64,000 nucleotides of DNA from Nocardia terrae (GCF_009760405.1 NZ_WRPP01000003.1:434001-498000); one strand, 5' to 3'; shown: positions 50,181 through 59,040, numbered from the stretch's first letter. A program made the numbers and translations. The notes: generated by a model from the letters alone, not told the origin.

Positions 50181-50945
50181 ATGTCTCAGAACGATAACGG
50201 CGCGGTCGCGGTGGTCGATCTCCCGCCTACTCCGGCCGGTCACAAGCTGCACGCCTACGTGGATGTAGCCGTCGTTGTCGCCGTGCTGGTCTGCACGAAC
50301 CTCATCGCGCACTTCACCAACAAATGGGCCAGCATCCTCTCGGTGCCGATCGCCGCGATAGTGCTGGTGGCCCTGGTCCGCCGCCGCGGACTCGGCTGGG
50401 CGGAGCTCGGACTCTCGCCGAAACAGTGGCGCCGCGGCTCGCTGTGGGCACTGGCCGCGGTGGGCGTGGTGCTCGCGGCCGTGGTCATCGGCGCGGCGCT
50501 GCCCATCACCCGGCCCTTCTTCCTCAACGACCGCTACGCCGCGATCTCCGGCGCGCTCATCGCGTCCATGGTCGTCATCCCGCTGCAGACCGCGATTCCC
50601 GAGGAACTCGCCTTCCGCGGCGTGCTGCACGGCACGCTGGACCGGGTGGCCGGGGCGCGCGGCGTATTCGCCGCCGGATCAATGCTTTTCGGGCTCTGGC
50701 ACATCGCCTCGTCACTCGGGCTGACCAGCGGCAACAAGGGGCTCACCGGATTCCTCGGGAGCGGACCGGCCGGACAGATCCTCGGCATCGGGCTCGCGGT
50801 CCTCGCGACGGCCGGCGCGGGCGTGGTCTTCACCTGGCTGCGGCGGCGCAGCGGCAGCCTGCTCGCGCCGATCGCGCTGCACTGGGCGGTGAACGGCGCG
50901 GGCGCGCTGGCCGCGGCGGTGGTCTGGCACGTCACCGTGCACTGA
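50181..50945 (+). CDS. CPBP-family intramembrane glutamic endopeptidase
   Basis: An intramembrane protease-like protein of the CPBP (CAAX-processing/bacteriocin-processing) family, 254 residues with about seven hydrophobic segments. It has the full motif set: EEL-AFRG (PEELAFRGVLHG, with the Glu pair and Arg), FGLWH (His) and HWAVNG (His and Asn). The substrate is unknown; some relatives act in bacteriocin self-immunity. The ATG at 50181 follows a -10-like TACACT (50168-50173) by 7 nt, suggesting a leaderless message; an upstream in-frame start is possible. A long hairpin follows the stop. Confidence 0.85.
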   Translation: MSQNDNGAVAVVDLPPTPAGHKLHAYVDVAVVVAVLVCTNLIAHFTNKWASILSVPIAAIVLVALVRRRGLGWAELGLSPKQWRRGSLWALAAVGVVLAAVVIGAALPITRPFFLNDRYAAISGALIASMVVIPLQTAIPEELAFRGVLHGTLDRVAGARGVFAAGSMLFGLWHIASSLGLTSGNKGLTGFLGSGPAGQILGIGLAVLATAGAGVVFTWLRRRSGSLLAPIALHWAVNGAGALAAAVVWHVTVH

Positions 50946-50959
50946 CGCGCAAGAAAGGG

Positions 50960-51002
50960 GGGCCGACTGACCTGGGAACAGAGGATTATGGTCAGTCGGC
51001 CC
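50960..51002. terminator. Long hairpin, probable bidirectional terminator
   Basis: A perfect 13-bp inverted repeat (GGGCCGACTGACC at 50960-50972 and GGTCAGTCGGCCC at 50990-51002) with a 17-nt loop. It lies 15 bp after the CPBP stop and in the gap before the convergent MMPL gene. No U tract follows. Confidence 0.6.
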
Positions 51003-51091
51003 GGGACAGTTCGGCGGGTCGGGCCGCACCGAACGTCGAGCGAACTGTATCGCCTGTCCAGTTCCACGCGTGGCACTTTTGGGAAAAAACT

Positions 51092-51103
51092 GAAACATGT
51101 TTC
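51092..51103. repeat. Perfect 12-bp palindrome in a convergent gap
   Basis: GAAACATGTTTC lies in an AT-rich patch (about 51075-51110) inside very GC-rich DNA. The gap lies between two convergent genes, so it is not an ordinary promoter operator. It may bind a protein or belong to an unannotated small transcript. No gene was seen in the 51003-51195 stretch. Confidence 0.4.
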
Positions 51104-51195
51104 TGTCAGATGTTGGACAGCGGGACCGACCAGCACGAACACCGGGCCCGCCGCTCGAAGCGACGGACCCGGCGAACGCGGCAAACCGTGTGCGG

Positions 51196-53349
51196 CTAGC
51201 GGCGACTCACCGCATCGGTGGGCGCCCATTCATCCCACTGCGCCGGCTGCTCGGCGTCACCGCCGTGGCCCGGCCACCAGGCGCGGCGGCCGATCAGGGC
51301 CGTCACCGCCGGGGTGAAGAACATCGCCATGACGAAGGCCGCGATCGCGATGCCGACCGAGATGGCGAAACCCATCGAGGTGAGCACGGTATTGCCCGCC
51401 AGCATCATCGAGGCGAAGGTGCCCGCCAGGATGACACCGGCCGCCGCCACCGTCGGCCCCGTGTGCCGCAGGGCCAGGGCCGCCGCCCGGTGCGGATCGT
51501 GCCCCTCGCGGGCCTCCTCCCGCAGCCGGGCGACCATGAGGATGTTGTAGTCGGTGCCGAGCGCGACCACGAACAGGTACATGATCAGCGGCAGCGTGAA
51601 GATCAGACCCGAATCCCCTTGCGCGTGCTGGAAGACCAGCACCGCCGAGCCGAGCGTCGCGGCGAAGCCGAGGAACACCGAGGCCATCAGGTACCACGGC
51701 GCGACCAGACTGCGCAGCAACAGGGCCAGCACGATCATGATGAGAATGCCCGCGACCGGGAACACCACCGTGTAGTCACGGTTCATGGCGTGCTGGAAGT
51801 CGACGAACACCGACGTCATGCCGCCCACCACGGCCGAGGTGCCGACCGGGGCCGCCGCGTGCGCGGTATCGCGCAGCGGACCCTTCACGGTCTTCAGCGC
51901 GGCATCCGATTCCGGCTTGTCGGCAAGCGTCACTTGATATTCGGCGACGGTCTTGTCGGACGACAGCGCGGGCTGCGCGCCCACCTCGCCGACACCCTTG
52001 ACCCCGCGCAGCGCCGCGCCGAAGGTGTTCAGCTCGTCGGCCGTCAGCGCACCGTGCCGGCTCTGCAGGTACACCTGCGAGGGCTGGGTGCTGCCCGCGG
52101 GCATGCCCTTGAGCAATTCCTTGCCGTAGACCACGGATTCGGAGGTGTCCGAGGTCGAACCGGAGCTCAGGTCGAAGGTCGGGTTGAAACCGAAGGCGAA
52201 GACGCCCAAGGCGATCAGCACCGCGCCCGAGGCGGTCGCGAACACCGCGGGACGCTTGCCCAGCGCATTGCCGATCGCCGCGAAACGCGCGCCCCTCGGC
52301 TCGGTCTGCCAGGCCCTGGAAGGCCAGAACACCTTGGTGCCCAACAGCGAGACGAGCGCGGGAATCAAGGTGAGCCCGGCCAGCAGCGTCACCGCCACCG
52401 CGATGGCCAGCGCGATGCCCATGGACCGGAACATGCCCAGCGTGGACAGCGTCAGCGCGCCGAAGGCGATGATCACCGCCGCGGCCGCGGAGGTAATGGC
52501 CTCGCCGACCCGGGTGACCGCGTTGACCACGGCCGTCTTGGCGTCGTCGCCGGCGCGCAGGCGCTCCCGGAAACGGAACATCAGGAACAGGATGTAGTCG
52601 GTGCCGACCCCGAAAAGGACTACCACCAGCAGTGATTCGACCGAGCTGTCGATCTTCAGGTGGAACGCGTCGCTCACGATGCCGAGCAGCCCGTTCACCA
52701 TCGGGGACACCACCAGGAAGATCACCAGGATGGGCAGCAGCGCGATGATCGGGCTGCGGAAGATGACCAGCAGCAGCACCAGGATCAGCAGCACCGTGGC
52801 GACGCCGATGATGATCAGGCCCTTCTTGCTGGAATCCTGCTGATCCAGGTTCTGGGCCGCGGTACCGGTCACACCGGCCTTCAGGTCGGTGCCCTTCACC
52901 TGCTCCTTCAGCGAGTCACGAAGGGACTTCACCGCATCGGACTGTTTGGTGTCGTTGGGGCTGGTGACCTTGGTCATCTGCACCGCGACCACCTCGATCG
53001 CCCGGTTCTCCGCGGGCGGCACCACCTGCACCCCGGTGATGTCCTTGATGTTCTGTTGCGTCAGCTTCGTGGCGGCGTCCTGGACCGCGGCCGTGTCGGC
53101 ATCGGTCATCGGAGCCCCGTCGGAGCGTTCGAAGACGACGAGCGCGGCCGGGACGTTGCTGTTGGGGAACGCCTTCTGCTGCAGGTTGATCGCCTGCACC
53201 GACTCGTAATGCGAAGGCAGGAAGTCGGATTGGTCGGTGGTCGCGGTGAGTTTCGGCGCCGACGCGACGACCGCGACGATGGCGATCACCCAGGCGGCGA
53301 TCACCAGCCACGGGAAGCGGACGACGAAGCGCCCCAGTCTGGAGAACAT
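51196..53349 (-). CDS. MMPL/RND-family transporter
   Basis: A 717-residue membrane protein of the MMPL class of RND exporters, with about 12 helices in two halves and two outer loops. Family marks: the first helix after MFSRLGRFVVRFPWLVIAAW, the extracellular domain ending near TGTAAQNLDQQDSSKKGL, FGVGTDYILFLMFRFRERL in half one and VVALGTDYNILMVARLREEA in half two (the GTDY pairs are proton-relay residues). It could export a lipid, siderophore or drug. It is the second gene of an operon with the EXLDI gene 63 bp upstream, under a promoter with an embedded palindrome. Confidence 0.88.
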   Translation of the reverse strand: MFSRLGRFVVRFPWLVIAAWVIAIVAVVASAPKLTATTDQSDFLPSHYESVQAINLQQKAFPNSNVPAALVVFERSDGAPMTDADTAAVQDAATKLTQQNIKDITGVQVVPPAENRAIEVVAVQMTKVTSPNDTKQSDAVKSLRDSLKEQVKGTDLKAGVTGTAAQNLDQQDSSKKGLIIIGVATVLLILVLLLVIFRSPIIALLPILVIFLVVSPMVNGLLGIVSDAFHLKIDSSVESLLVVVLFGVGTDYILFLMFRFRERLRAGDDAKTAVVNAVTRVGEAITSAAAAVIIAFGALTLSTLGMFRSMGIALAIAVAVTLLAGLTLIPALVSLLGTKVFWPSRAWQTEPRGARFAAIGNALGKRPAVFATASGAVLIALGVFAFGFNPTFDLSSGSTSDTSESVVYGKELLKGMPAGSTQPSQVYLQSRHGALTADELNTFGAALRGVKGVGEVGAQPALSSDKTVAEYQVTLADKPESDAALKTVKGPLRDTAHAAAPVGTSAVVGGMTSVFVDFQHAMNRDYTVVFPVAGILIMIVLALLLRSLVAPWYLMASVFLGFAATLGSAVLVFQHAQGDSGLIFTLPLIMYLFVVALGTDYNILMVARLREEAREGHDPHRAAALALRHTGPTVAAAGVILAGTFASMMLAGNTVLTSMGFAISVGIAIAAFVMAMFFTPAVTALIGRRAWWPGHGGDAEQPAQWDEWAPTDAVSRR

Positions 53350-53412
53350 GCGGGAGAAGTCCTTTCAGGGTTCGGCCGCGCTATTCAGATGCGTGCTGCG
53401 ATATCTCCGTGA

Positions 53413-53937
53413 TCAGATATCGAGGACCTGAGTGGACGGGTTCTCGACGACGTCGGCGACGATGCGGTAGACCTTCGCCGGGATCCGATCGCGCAGCTCT
53501 TCCAGCGAGTCCACGATCTCCAGGGTGAAGTCGCCGTATCCATCGTCGTCCAGGCCGAGCATCTCGCGCCAGTTTTTAAATCCCTTGGCCCAATTCATGA
53601 TCGGCGAGTAGTCCGAGGAATCGGAGTTGTTCTTCGCGGTGATGAACTCCTCCCGCTTCTCCTGGGCGGCATGCTTGGTGGCGGTGGCGAAGTCGTTCCA
53701 GTCGATGATGTGACTGTGGACGACCAGCTTGCCCTTGCGGCTCTGGTACACCCGCACGGTCTCGCTGCCCTCCTTGGTGACCCGGTGCGCCTGCGACAGC
53801 AGCCGGCCCACGAAGCGCTGGGTGCGGCCGCCGCCGGGGCCGACGCGCAGGGTGACCTCCTGCATGCCCTCGGGGAGGGCGTCGATCACGAGCTCGGTGG
53901 TGGCGGCGGTGTCCTGGGTGTCCTTGTCGAAGTCCAT
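53413..53937 (-). CDS. EXLDI-type protein
   Basis: A 174-residue cytosolic protein whose C-terminus, STQVLDI, matches the EXLDI-family ending (with Gln for the first Glu). The family occurs in actinobacteria near membrane exporters and regulators; its role is not established. Segments such as VRVYQSRKGKLVVHSHIIDW and DFTLEIVDSLEELRDRIPAKVYRIVADVV are conserved in style with the family. The start at 53937 follows GGAGCACC and is preferred to an ATG 18 nt upstream. It is co-transcribed with the MMPL transporter and is the promoter-proximal gene. Confidence 0.7.
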   Translation of the reverse strand: MDFDKDTQDTAATTELVIDALPEGMQEVTLRVGPGGGRTQRFVGRLLSQAHRVTKEGSETVRVYQSRKGKLVVHSHIIDWNDFATATKHAAQEKREEFITAKNNSDSSDYSPIMNWAKGFKNWREMLGLDDDGYGDFTLEIVDSLEELRDRIPAKVYRIVADVVENPSTQVLDI

Positions 53938-54062
53938 TGGGGTGCTCCAAATCATCAGTGAATGCGCATATGGGCATGCGAGTACTACACGGCACCGCGG
54001 GTCGATATCCGCTGTGCCGCATCGCTTCTCAGGGTTCGCGGACGCAACGTCCGACTTCAGTC

Positions 54063-54092
54063 ACTATAAGTAGACGTATACGTATAGCGCAA
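54063..54092 (-). promoter_or_regulatory. Promoter with embedded palindromic operator (EXLDI-MMPL)
   Basis: On the minus strand TTGCGC (54087-54092) and TATAGT (54063-54068) are 18 nt apart. The spacer holds the perfect palindrome ACGTATACGT (54074-54083), extended imperfectly on both sides. A bound repressor would block RNA polymerase directly. The untranslated leader would be about 120 nt. The regulator gene is not adjacent; the LysR gene just upstream and unknown TetR-type proteins are candidates. Confidence 0.6.
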
Positions 54093-54123
54093 CCCTGATT
54101 CGACCCTGAACTTCCCCTGAGAT

Positions 54124-55092
54124 CTAGCGGCCGCGCCGCTTACCCGGATTCTTGGCGCCACCCTGCCGCGACGGGGTCGCGGGTTTCTTGGCCCCGCCCT
54201 TCTTCACCCCGGCCTTCTTCACCACGGCCTTCTTGGCCACGGGCTGCTTCTTCTTCTCCGGCTGCTGACCGGACGGAGACCGCGAACTGCGTTGCGAGCG
54301 GCCACGGACCACGCCCACGAACTCCTCGGCCAGCTCGGTGGTCTTGGCGGCGGGCCAGGCCAGGGCGATCTCCGTCTCGGGCACATCGGTGACGGTCCGG
54401 TAGACCAGATCCTTGCGGTGATGCAGCCGGGCGATCGAATGCGGCACGATCGCCGCGCCGCTGACCGCGGCCACCAACTCCATCGTCATGGCCGCGTCGT
54501 CCAGATCCGAGGCGTCCTGCATGCGCTCATCGGCCAGATCCTTCGTGGCGACCTGCTCGAACAGGGCGATCGGATGATCCTTGGGGACCACGACCACCGG
54601 CAGCTCGCGGTAGAGCGGGATGGCGCTCATGCCCTCGCGGTCGATGGGCAGGCGCACGAAGCACATGTCGACCGCGCCCTCGCGCAGCGCCTGTTCCTGT
54701 TCCTTCATCGGAATCGGGGTCAAGGTCAACGCGATGTCCGGGAACCGGTCGGCCCAGATGCGCTCCCACTTGGTGACCGTCACGCCGGGCACGAAACCGA
54801 CGCGCAACCGGTCCGTCGCGGCCGATTCCACCCGTGGTTCCGCCGCGTCGGCCGCGGCGATCAATGCGCGAGCCTCGCTCAGCACTTCCTGCCCGTCCGG
54901 GCTCAATTGCGTGGGCTGCGCGCCCGGGACGAACAGTTTGGTACCGAGCTCTTCCTCCAACTCGATGACCGTTCCGCTCAACCGCTGCCGCGAGATACCG
55001 AGGCCGCGCGCCGCCCGGGCGAAATGCAATTCCTCGGCAACCGCGACGAACCAGCGCAGGCGCGTGGTGTCGATGGACTCCAGACGGCTCAT
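54124..55092 (-). CDS. LysR-family regulator with histone-like Lys/Ala tail
   Basis: A LysR-type regulator of 322 residues. Residues 1-65 form the winged helix-turn-helix (LRWFVAVAEELHFARAARGLGISRQRLS). Residues 90-265 form the ligand-binding domain (RVGFVPGVTVTKWERIWADRFP, then FVRLPIDREGM and HHRKDLVYRTVTDVPETEIALAW). The last 50 residues are a very basic Lys/Ala/Gly-rich tail (KKKQPVAKKAVVKKAGVKKG and onward) of the kind seen in mycobacterial HupB, not usual in LysR proteins. It diverges from the DUF5997-like gene at 55153, a common pairing in actinobacteria, which is its most likely target. Confidence 0.85.
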   Translation of the reverse strand: MSRLESIDTTRLRWFVAVAEELHFARAARGLGISRQRLSGTVIELEEELGTKLFVPGAQPTQLSPDGQEVLSEARALIAAADAAEPRVESAATDRLRVGFVPGVTVTKWERIWADRFPDIALTLTPIPMKEQEQALREGAVDMCFVRLPIDREGMSAIPLYRELPVVVVPKDHPIALFEQVATKDLADERMQDASDLDDAAMTMELVAAVSGAAIVPHSIARLHHRKDLVYRTVTDVPETEIALAWPAAKTTELAEEFVGVVRGRSQRSSRSPSGQQPEKKKQPVAKKAVVKKAGVKKGGAKKPATPSRQGGAKNPGKRRGR

Positions 55093-55152
55093 TGGACCAA
55101 GGTTATTGCACCGGCCAGCAGGTTCGCCCGGGCCGCCCGATACCCTTGATCG

Positions 55153-55578
55153 GTGAGCCCGGACAAGAACCCCCAGACCATGAAGCCGCTGACCGCGGCC
55201 GACAAACTCGGCATCTACCTCCCGGCAACCCCCGAGGAATTCCGGAACTCACCCGTCACCCGCGCGCAGCTGGAAGAGCTGCGGGTCAATCCCCCGGAAT
55301 GGCTGACCGAGCTTCGCAAGAACGGGCCGTTCCCGCGCGACGTGGTGGCCCGCAAGCTCGGCATCTCCAATTCGGGGCTGGCCCGCAATGGGATCTCGGA
55401 CGCGCTGACCGCCGCCGAGATCGATACCCTCCTCGCCGACCCGCCGGAATGGCTGATCCGCGAACGCGACAACCTCATCGAGGTCCGCAAGGAGGCCGAA
55501 CGGGTCAAGGAGAAGGAAGCCACCCGGCGCGCCTCGACCAACCGGCCGCCCAAGAACCGATTCGGCGAAGGCAAGTAG
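55153..55578 (+). CDS. DUF5997-like protein
   Basis: A 141-residue cytosolic protein. The segment MKPLTAADKLGIYLPATPEEF is typical of DUF5997 proteins, which sit beside LysR regulators in actinobacteria and have no known function. Two copies of an NPPEW/DPPEW-L element (PPEWLTELRKNGP and PPEWLIRERDN) flank a helix-turn-helix-like region (VVARKLGISNSGLARNGIS). It ends in a charged helix. The GTG at 55153 follows a -10-like TACCCT (55141-55146) by 6 nt; the ATG at 55180 is an alternative. It is divergent from the LysR gene and converges with the fusion gene. Confidence 0.78.
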   Translation: MSPDKNPQTMKPLTAADKLGIYLPATPEEFRNSPVTRAQLEELRVNPPEWLTELRKNGPFPRDVVARKLGISNSGLARNGISDALTAAEIDTLLADPPEWLIRERDNLIEVRKEAERVKEKEATRRASTNRPPKNRFGEGK

Positions 55579-55591
55579 TCCACGCGGCGCG

Positions 55592-58500
55592 TCACAGTCG
55601 GCGCAGCACCCGGTCGACGAGGTCGGGGGCTGCGCCGAGGTAGTTTTCGGGGCGAAGCAGGTCGGCGAGTTCGGGCTTGGTGAGGTACAGGGCGATGTCG
55701 GGGGATTCGGCCAGCACCTCGACCAGCGGGCGGGTTGTGGATTGGGCCTCGAAAGCCGCTGATTGCAGGGTCTTCTTGGCGACCGGCTTGCCCAGCAAGG
55801 GGGCCAGGCGGATCGAGAGCCGCTCGGAGACGATCTGGCCCTCGGTGAGCGAGAGGTTCTCGGTCATGCGGTCGGCGTCGGCTGTCAGGCCGGTGGCGAG
55901 TTCGACCGCGGTGTGGGCCGCGCCGCCGACCAGCAGCAGGCATTCGCGCAACGGCTGCCATTCCGCGTGCCAGGCCCCGGCGGGACGCTCGTCCTCGGCC
56001 AGCAGTGCGCCGAACAGGGTCGAGGCGAGAGCCGGAACCTGCAGTGCGGCGGCGCGGATCATGGTGCTCAGCACCGGGTTTCGCTTCTGCGGCATGGCGC
56101 TGGACTCGCCGCGGCCGGCGGCGGCGGGTTCGAGGAGTTCGGCGATCTCGCTGCGGGACTGGGAGATCACGTCGACGGCCAGCTTGCCCAGGGCGCCCGA
56201 GGTCAGCGCCAGGGCGGCGGCCAGATCGGCGATCGGGGTGCGCACGGTGTGCCAGGGGGTGGCGCTCACCGTGAGCGCGAGTTCGGCGGCGAACTCGCCG
56301 GTCAGGCGTTCCATGATCTCGCCGGTCGGGGCCTGCGACAGGTCCGAATCGGCGCAGCGGGCGCATTCGATGTAGGAGGCCAGAGTGCCCGCGGCGCCGC
56401 CCAATTGGACCGGCAGGGTGGCGCGGACGCGGGTCAGGCGCTCGCGAGCGTCCAGCAGGCCCTGCATCCAGATCGCCACCTTGGCGCCGAAGGTCGTCGG
56501 CACGGCGTGCATGGCGAGCGTGCGACCGGCGATCGGGGTGGTGCGATGGCGGCGGGCCAGCTCGGCCAGGGCGGCCAGGACGGTGTCCAGGTCGGCGATC
56601 ACCACGGCCAGCACCCGGGAGGCGATCACCATGGTCGCGGTGTCCAGGATGTCCTGGCTGGTGGAACCGTAGTGAACGTAGTTGGCGCTCACCGGATCCA
56701 CGTCGGCGACCGCGTCGTGCAGGCGCTCCACGACCGTCACCACCGGGTTGGCCGCACCCCGGGAGGCGCGGGCGATCTCGCGGGTGTCGAACTCGTGCTC
56801 GCGCACGGCCAGTGCCAGATGGCCGGTGACGGTGTCGGGCACCATGCCCAGGCGGGCCTGCGCGCGGGCCAGCGCCAGTTCCACCTCCAGCATGGCCTCG
56901 ATCCAGGCATCGTCTCCCAGCAGGGATTCCACCGGTGTGCCCACCCCGACCGGGGCCAGCAGGCCGCACTCCACCGTCATATCGTGCCTTTCGCACTCGT
57001 CCGGGATCTCGGAATGTCGTTGCACCCCGGAGTGTTTCGGGGCGGGACCCTCGTAGCGGTGGGCGGTGAGGATCTCGCGGGCGATGGCGTCGCCGTCGGC
57101 CAGGGTCACCGAGTTGACGCCGGGGCGCGGGCCCGCCGCCGTCACCCAGCGCACCGCCTCGGTCGGAACGCCGAAGACATAGCGGCGCTGATGGATTCGG
57201 CCGCGCGCGTCGACCGGGTGATGCGAGCCGGGCGCGACGGCCAGTCCGCCGGTGCGGTAGCGGGTGCCGTCCGGGGAGGCGATCGCGTAGTCGCGCACCT
57301 CCTCGCGGCGCACCATGTTGGCCAGCAGGGGATCCGCGGTGCGATGCAGGTCCGGTACGGGCATCCAGGCATCGATGAGGGAACGTGCCGTCGTCACCGA
57401 GTCGCCCACCAGGGGCGAGTCGGCCACGAAGCACTCGCGCCTGCTGTCCGCCCGGACCCGCATGCCGGGGCCCGCGACCCGCACCACACCCGCGCGGATC
57501 AGGGCCGCCAGTTCCGAAATCCGCTGCGCCGGTGGGCCGATGGACAGGAAGGCGTTCATCGGCGTGTACCAGCGATCCAGGTCGTCACGGTAGGACGAGC
57601 CCGCGATGCCGCCGTGATCGACGATCAGCCGGACCTCGTTGCGCAGATCGCGCAGCACGTCCAGGGCCGACTTCACCGGTCCGTCCACATTGCCCAGGTG
57701 AGCCTGGTGCACATCGGCGTCCAGATAGGCCAGCAGCCAGGCGTGGAAGTCGGCGGGATCGGTGAAGCAGCGGCCGCCGGTGGGGTTGGTCAGGGCGTTC
57801 CAATCCCAGCGATCCTCGTCCGGAACACCGAAGCGGCTCAACAGTTCTCCGGCGTCGGCGGCGGTCGCGGCGAGCAGGTAGCGGTCGCGGAAGGAGGCCA
57901 GCCGGTGCGGGCTGACGCGGTCGGCGATCAGGCGGGTGTAGTAGACGGACTCCACTTCCCGCGCGATGTGCGGCCAGACGTCACGACGAAAGGAGACGTC
58001 ACCGAATCTCCTTGCGCGCTCACGCAGTCCGGCGATGCGGTCGGCGTTGAGGAGCAGGGGTTCGTAGCGGCCGGTGACGCCCTTCTGGTGTTCGCCGCGC
58101 GCGTGATGCGGGACGCCGCGCCGGCAGCCGGTGATGATGAGCGGCTCCCGGCCCGACGGGATGTACTCCAGGCCGCTGTCGGACTCCTTGAACCGGCCGC
58201 CGCGGCCCGCGGTCAGCAGGGCCACGTAGTCGAAGAAGGTGAGGCCCAGGCCCCGGATGATGACGGGCTCGCGTTCGGGAACGGCGTCCATATCGGCGTC
58301 GGCGGCATTGCCGGGCGGAATGTAGGTGAGGCCCAGGCGCTGTGCGGAATCGGCGAGGGAACCGCGGGTGGCGGGCGGGGTCTCCGCCAGGTGGCCCTGG
58401 GTGAGCACGACCGCGTGCAGGCCGCGCAGGCGTTCGCCGGTGCTCAGATCCAGTTCCTGGAATCCGCCGGGCCCATCGAGAACATCCACGGCGGTTGCCA

Positions 58501-58957
58501 CGATTTCGCGCACGCGCACCCATTCGGCGTATCTGTCGCGGGTGCGCTCGAAAGCCCAACGCAGATAATGACCATAGAAGGCCCGCGGCGGATACGTTTC
58601 CGGCGCGATACGCAGGGCCTCTTGGAATGCGCCGCCGGGCAGTCCGGCGAAATTGCCTATTTTCGCCAGAAAGTTCGACCATTCGTAGAGGCTGGGACCG
58701 CGCTCCACCGGACCGGCCATCTCGACGCTGTCGTCGGTGAATATCGTGACCTGCTCCGCGACCGTGTTCATGAGCAGGTTCGCGGGCTGGTCGGTACGCC
58801 ACACCGCGCCCGTACCGACCCTTTTCGAGTCGATGGCCACCACCTCGACACCGGCGGAGAAACCCAGCTGCCGGGCGTTGGCGCAAATCCGCTCGAAGAC
58901 GTTCAGCCCGCGGGGACCCACACCGACGATGGCGATCCGTAAAACATTGTCGAGCAT
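55592..58957 (-). CDS. Fusion: FAD/NAD(P)-binding oxygenase-like domain plus fumarase/aspartase-superfamily lyase
   Basis: A 1121-residue two-part protein. Residues 1-655 are an FAD/NAD(P)-binding flavoprotein of the large FAD_NAD_binding_9 type (RIAIVGVGPRGLNVFERICAN; DSKRVGTGAVWR; a second set around IRGLGLTFFDYVALLTAGRGG). Residues 660-1121 are a complete lyase of the adenylosuccinate lyase/carboxymuconate cycloisomerase superfamily, with VHYGSTSQDILDTA and the signature GESSAMPQKRNP (catalytic Ser952/Ser953, residues 950-961). Both halves are normal size and the reading frame is unbroken. In cremeomycin and fosfazinomycin pathways a separate flavoprotein (CreE) oxidises aspartate to nitrosuccinate and a separate lyase of this superfamily (CreD) releases nitrite plus fumarate; this fusion fits that pair in one chain. 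That function is inference. It has its own putative promoter. Confidence 0.8.
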   Translation of the reverse strand: MLDNVLRIAIVGVGPRGLNVFERICANARQLGFSAGVEVVAIDSKRVGTGAVWRTDQPANLLMNTVAEQVTIFTDDSVEMAGPVERGPSLYEWSNFLAKIGNFAGLPGGAFQEALRIAPETYPPRAFYGHYLRWAFERTRDRYAEWVRVREIVATAVDVLDGPGGFQELDLSTGERLRGLHAVVLTQGHLAETPPATRGSLADSAQRLGLTYIPPGNAADADMDAVPEREPVIIRGLGLTFFDYVALLTAGRGGRFKESDSGLEYIPSGREPLIITGCRRGVPHHARGEHQKGVTGRYEPLLLNADRIAGLRERARRFGDVSFRRDVWPHIAREVESVYYTRLIADRVSPHRLASFRDRYLLAATAADAGELLSRFGVPDEDRWDWNALTNPTGGRCFTDPADFHAWLLAYLDADVHQAHLGNVDGPVKSALDVLRDLRNEVRLIVDHGGIAGSSYRDDLDRWYTPMNAFLSIGPPAQRISELAALIRAGVVRVAGPGMRVRADSRRECFVADSPLVGDSVTTARSLIDAWMPVPDLHRTADPLLANMVRREEVRDYAIASPDGTRYRTGGLAVAPGSHHPVDARGRIHQRRYVFGVPTEAVRWVTAAGPRPGVNSVTLADGDAIAREILTAHRYEGPAPKHSGVQRHSEIPDECERHDMTVECGLLAPVGVGTPVESLLGDDAWIEAMLEVELALARAQARLGMVPDTVTGHLALAVREHEFDTREIARASRGAANPVVTVVERLHDAVADVDPVSANYVHYGSTSQDILDTATMVIASRVLAVVIADLDTVLAALAELARRHRTTPIAGRTLAMHAVPTTFGAKVAIWMQGLLDARERLTRVRATLPVQLGGAAGTLASYIECARCADSDLSQAPTGEIMERLTGEFAAELALTVSATPWHTVRTPIADLAAALALTSGALGKLAVDVISQSRSEIAELLEPAAAGRGESSAMPQKRNPVLSTMIRAAALQVPALASTLFGALLAEDERPAGAWHAEWQPLRECLLLVGGAAHTAVELATGLTADADRMTENLSLTEGQIVSERLSIRLAPLLGKPVAKKTLQSAAFEAQSTTRPLVEVLAESPDIALYLTKPELADLLRPENYLGAAPDLVDRVLRRL

Positions 58958-59011
58958 GCAAACTCACCGATCGCGCTCGATTAACCACGCCCGAATCCGG
59001 ACACCCCGCCG

Positions 59012-59040
59012 AGATTAGACCTGCCCGCAGAGGCGCTCAA
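59012..59040 (-). promoter_or_regulatory. Putative promoter of the oxygenase-lyase fusion gene
   Basis: On the minus strand TTGAGC (59035-59040) and TAATCT (59012-59017) are 17 nt apart. The predicted start is about 47 nt before the ATG at 58957. The -35 overlaps the stop codon of the MFS gene, so the fusion gene may also receive read-through from it. Confidence 0.4.

Noticed and set aside
55763..58942. Long plus-strand frame opposite the oxygenase-lyase gene
   Set aside because: Antisense shadow. The minus-strand protein has two recognisable domains and signature motifs.
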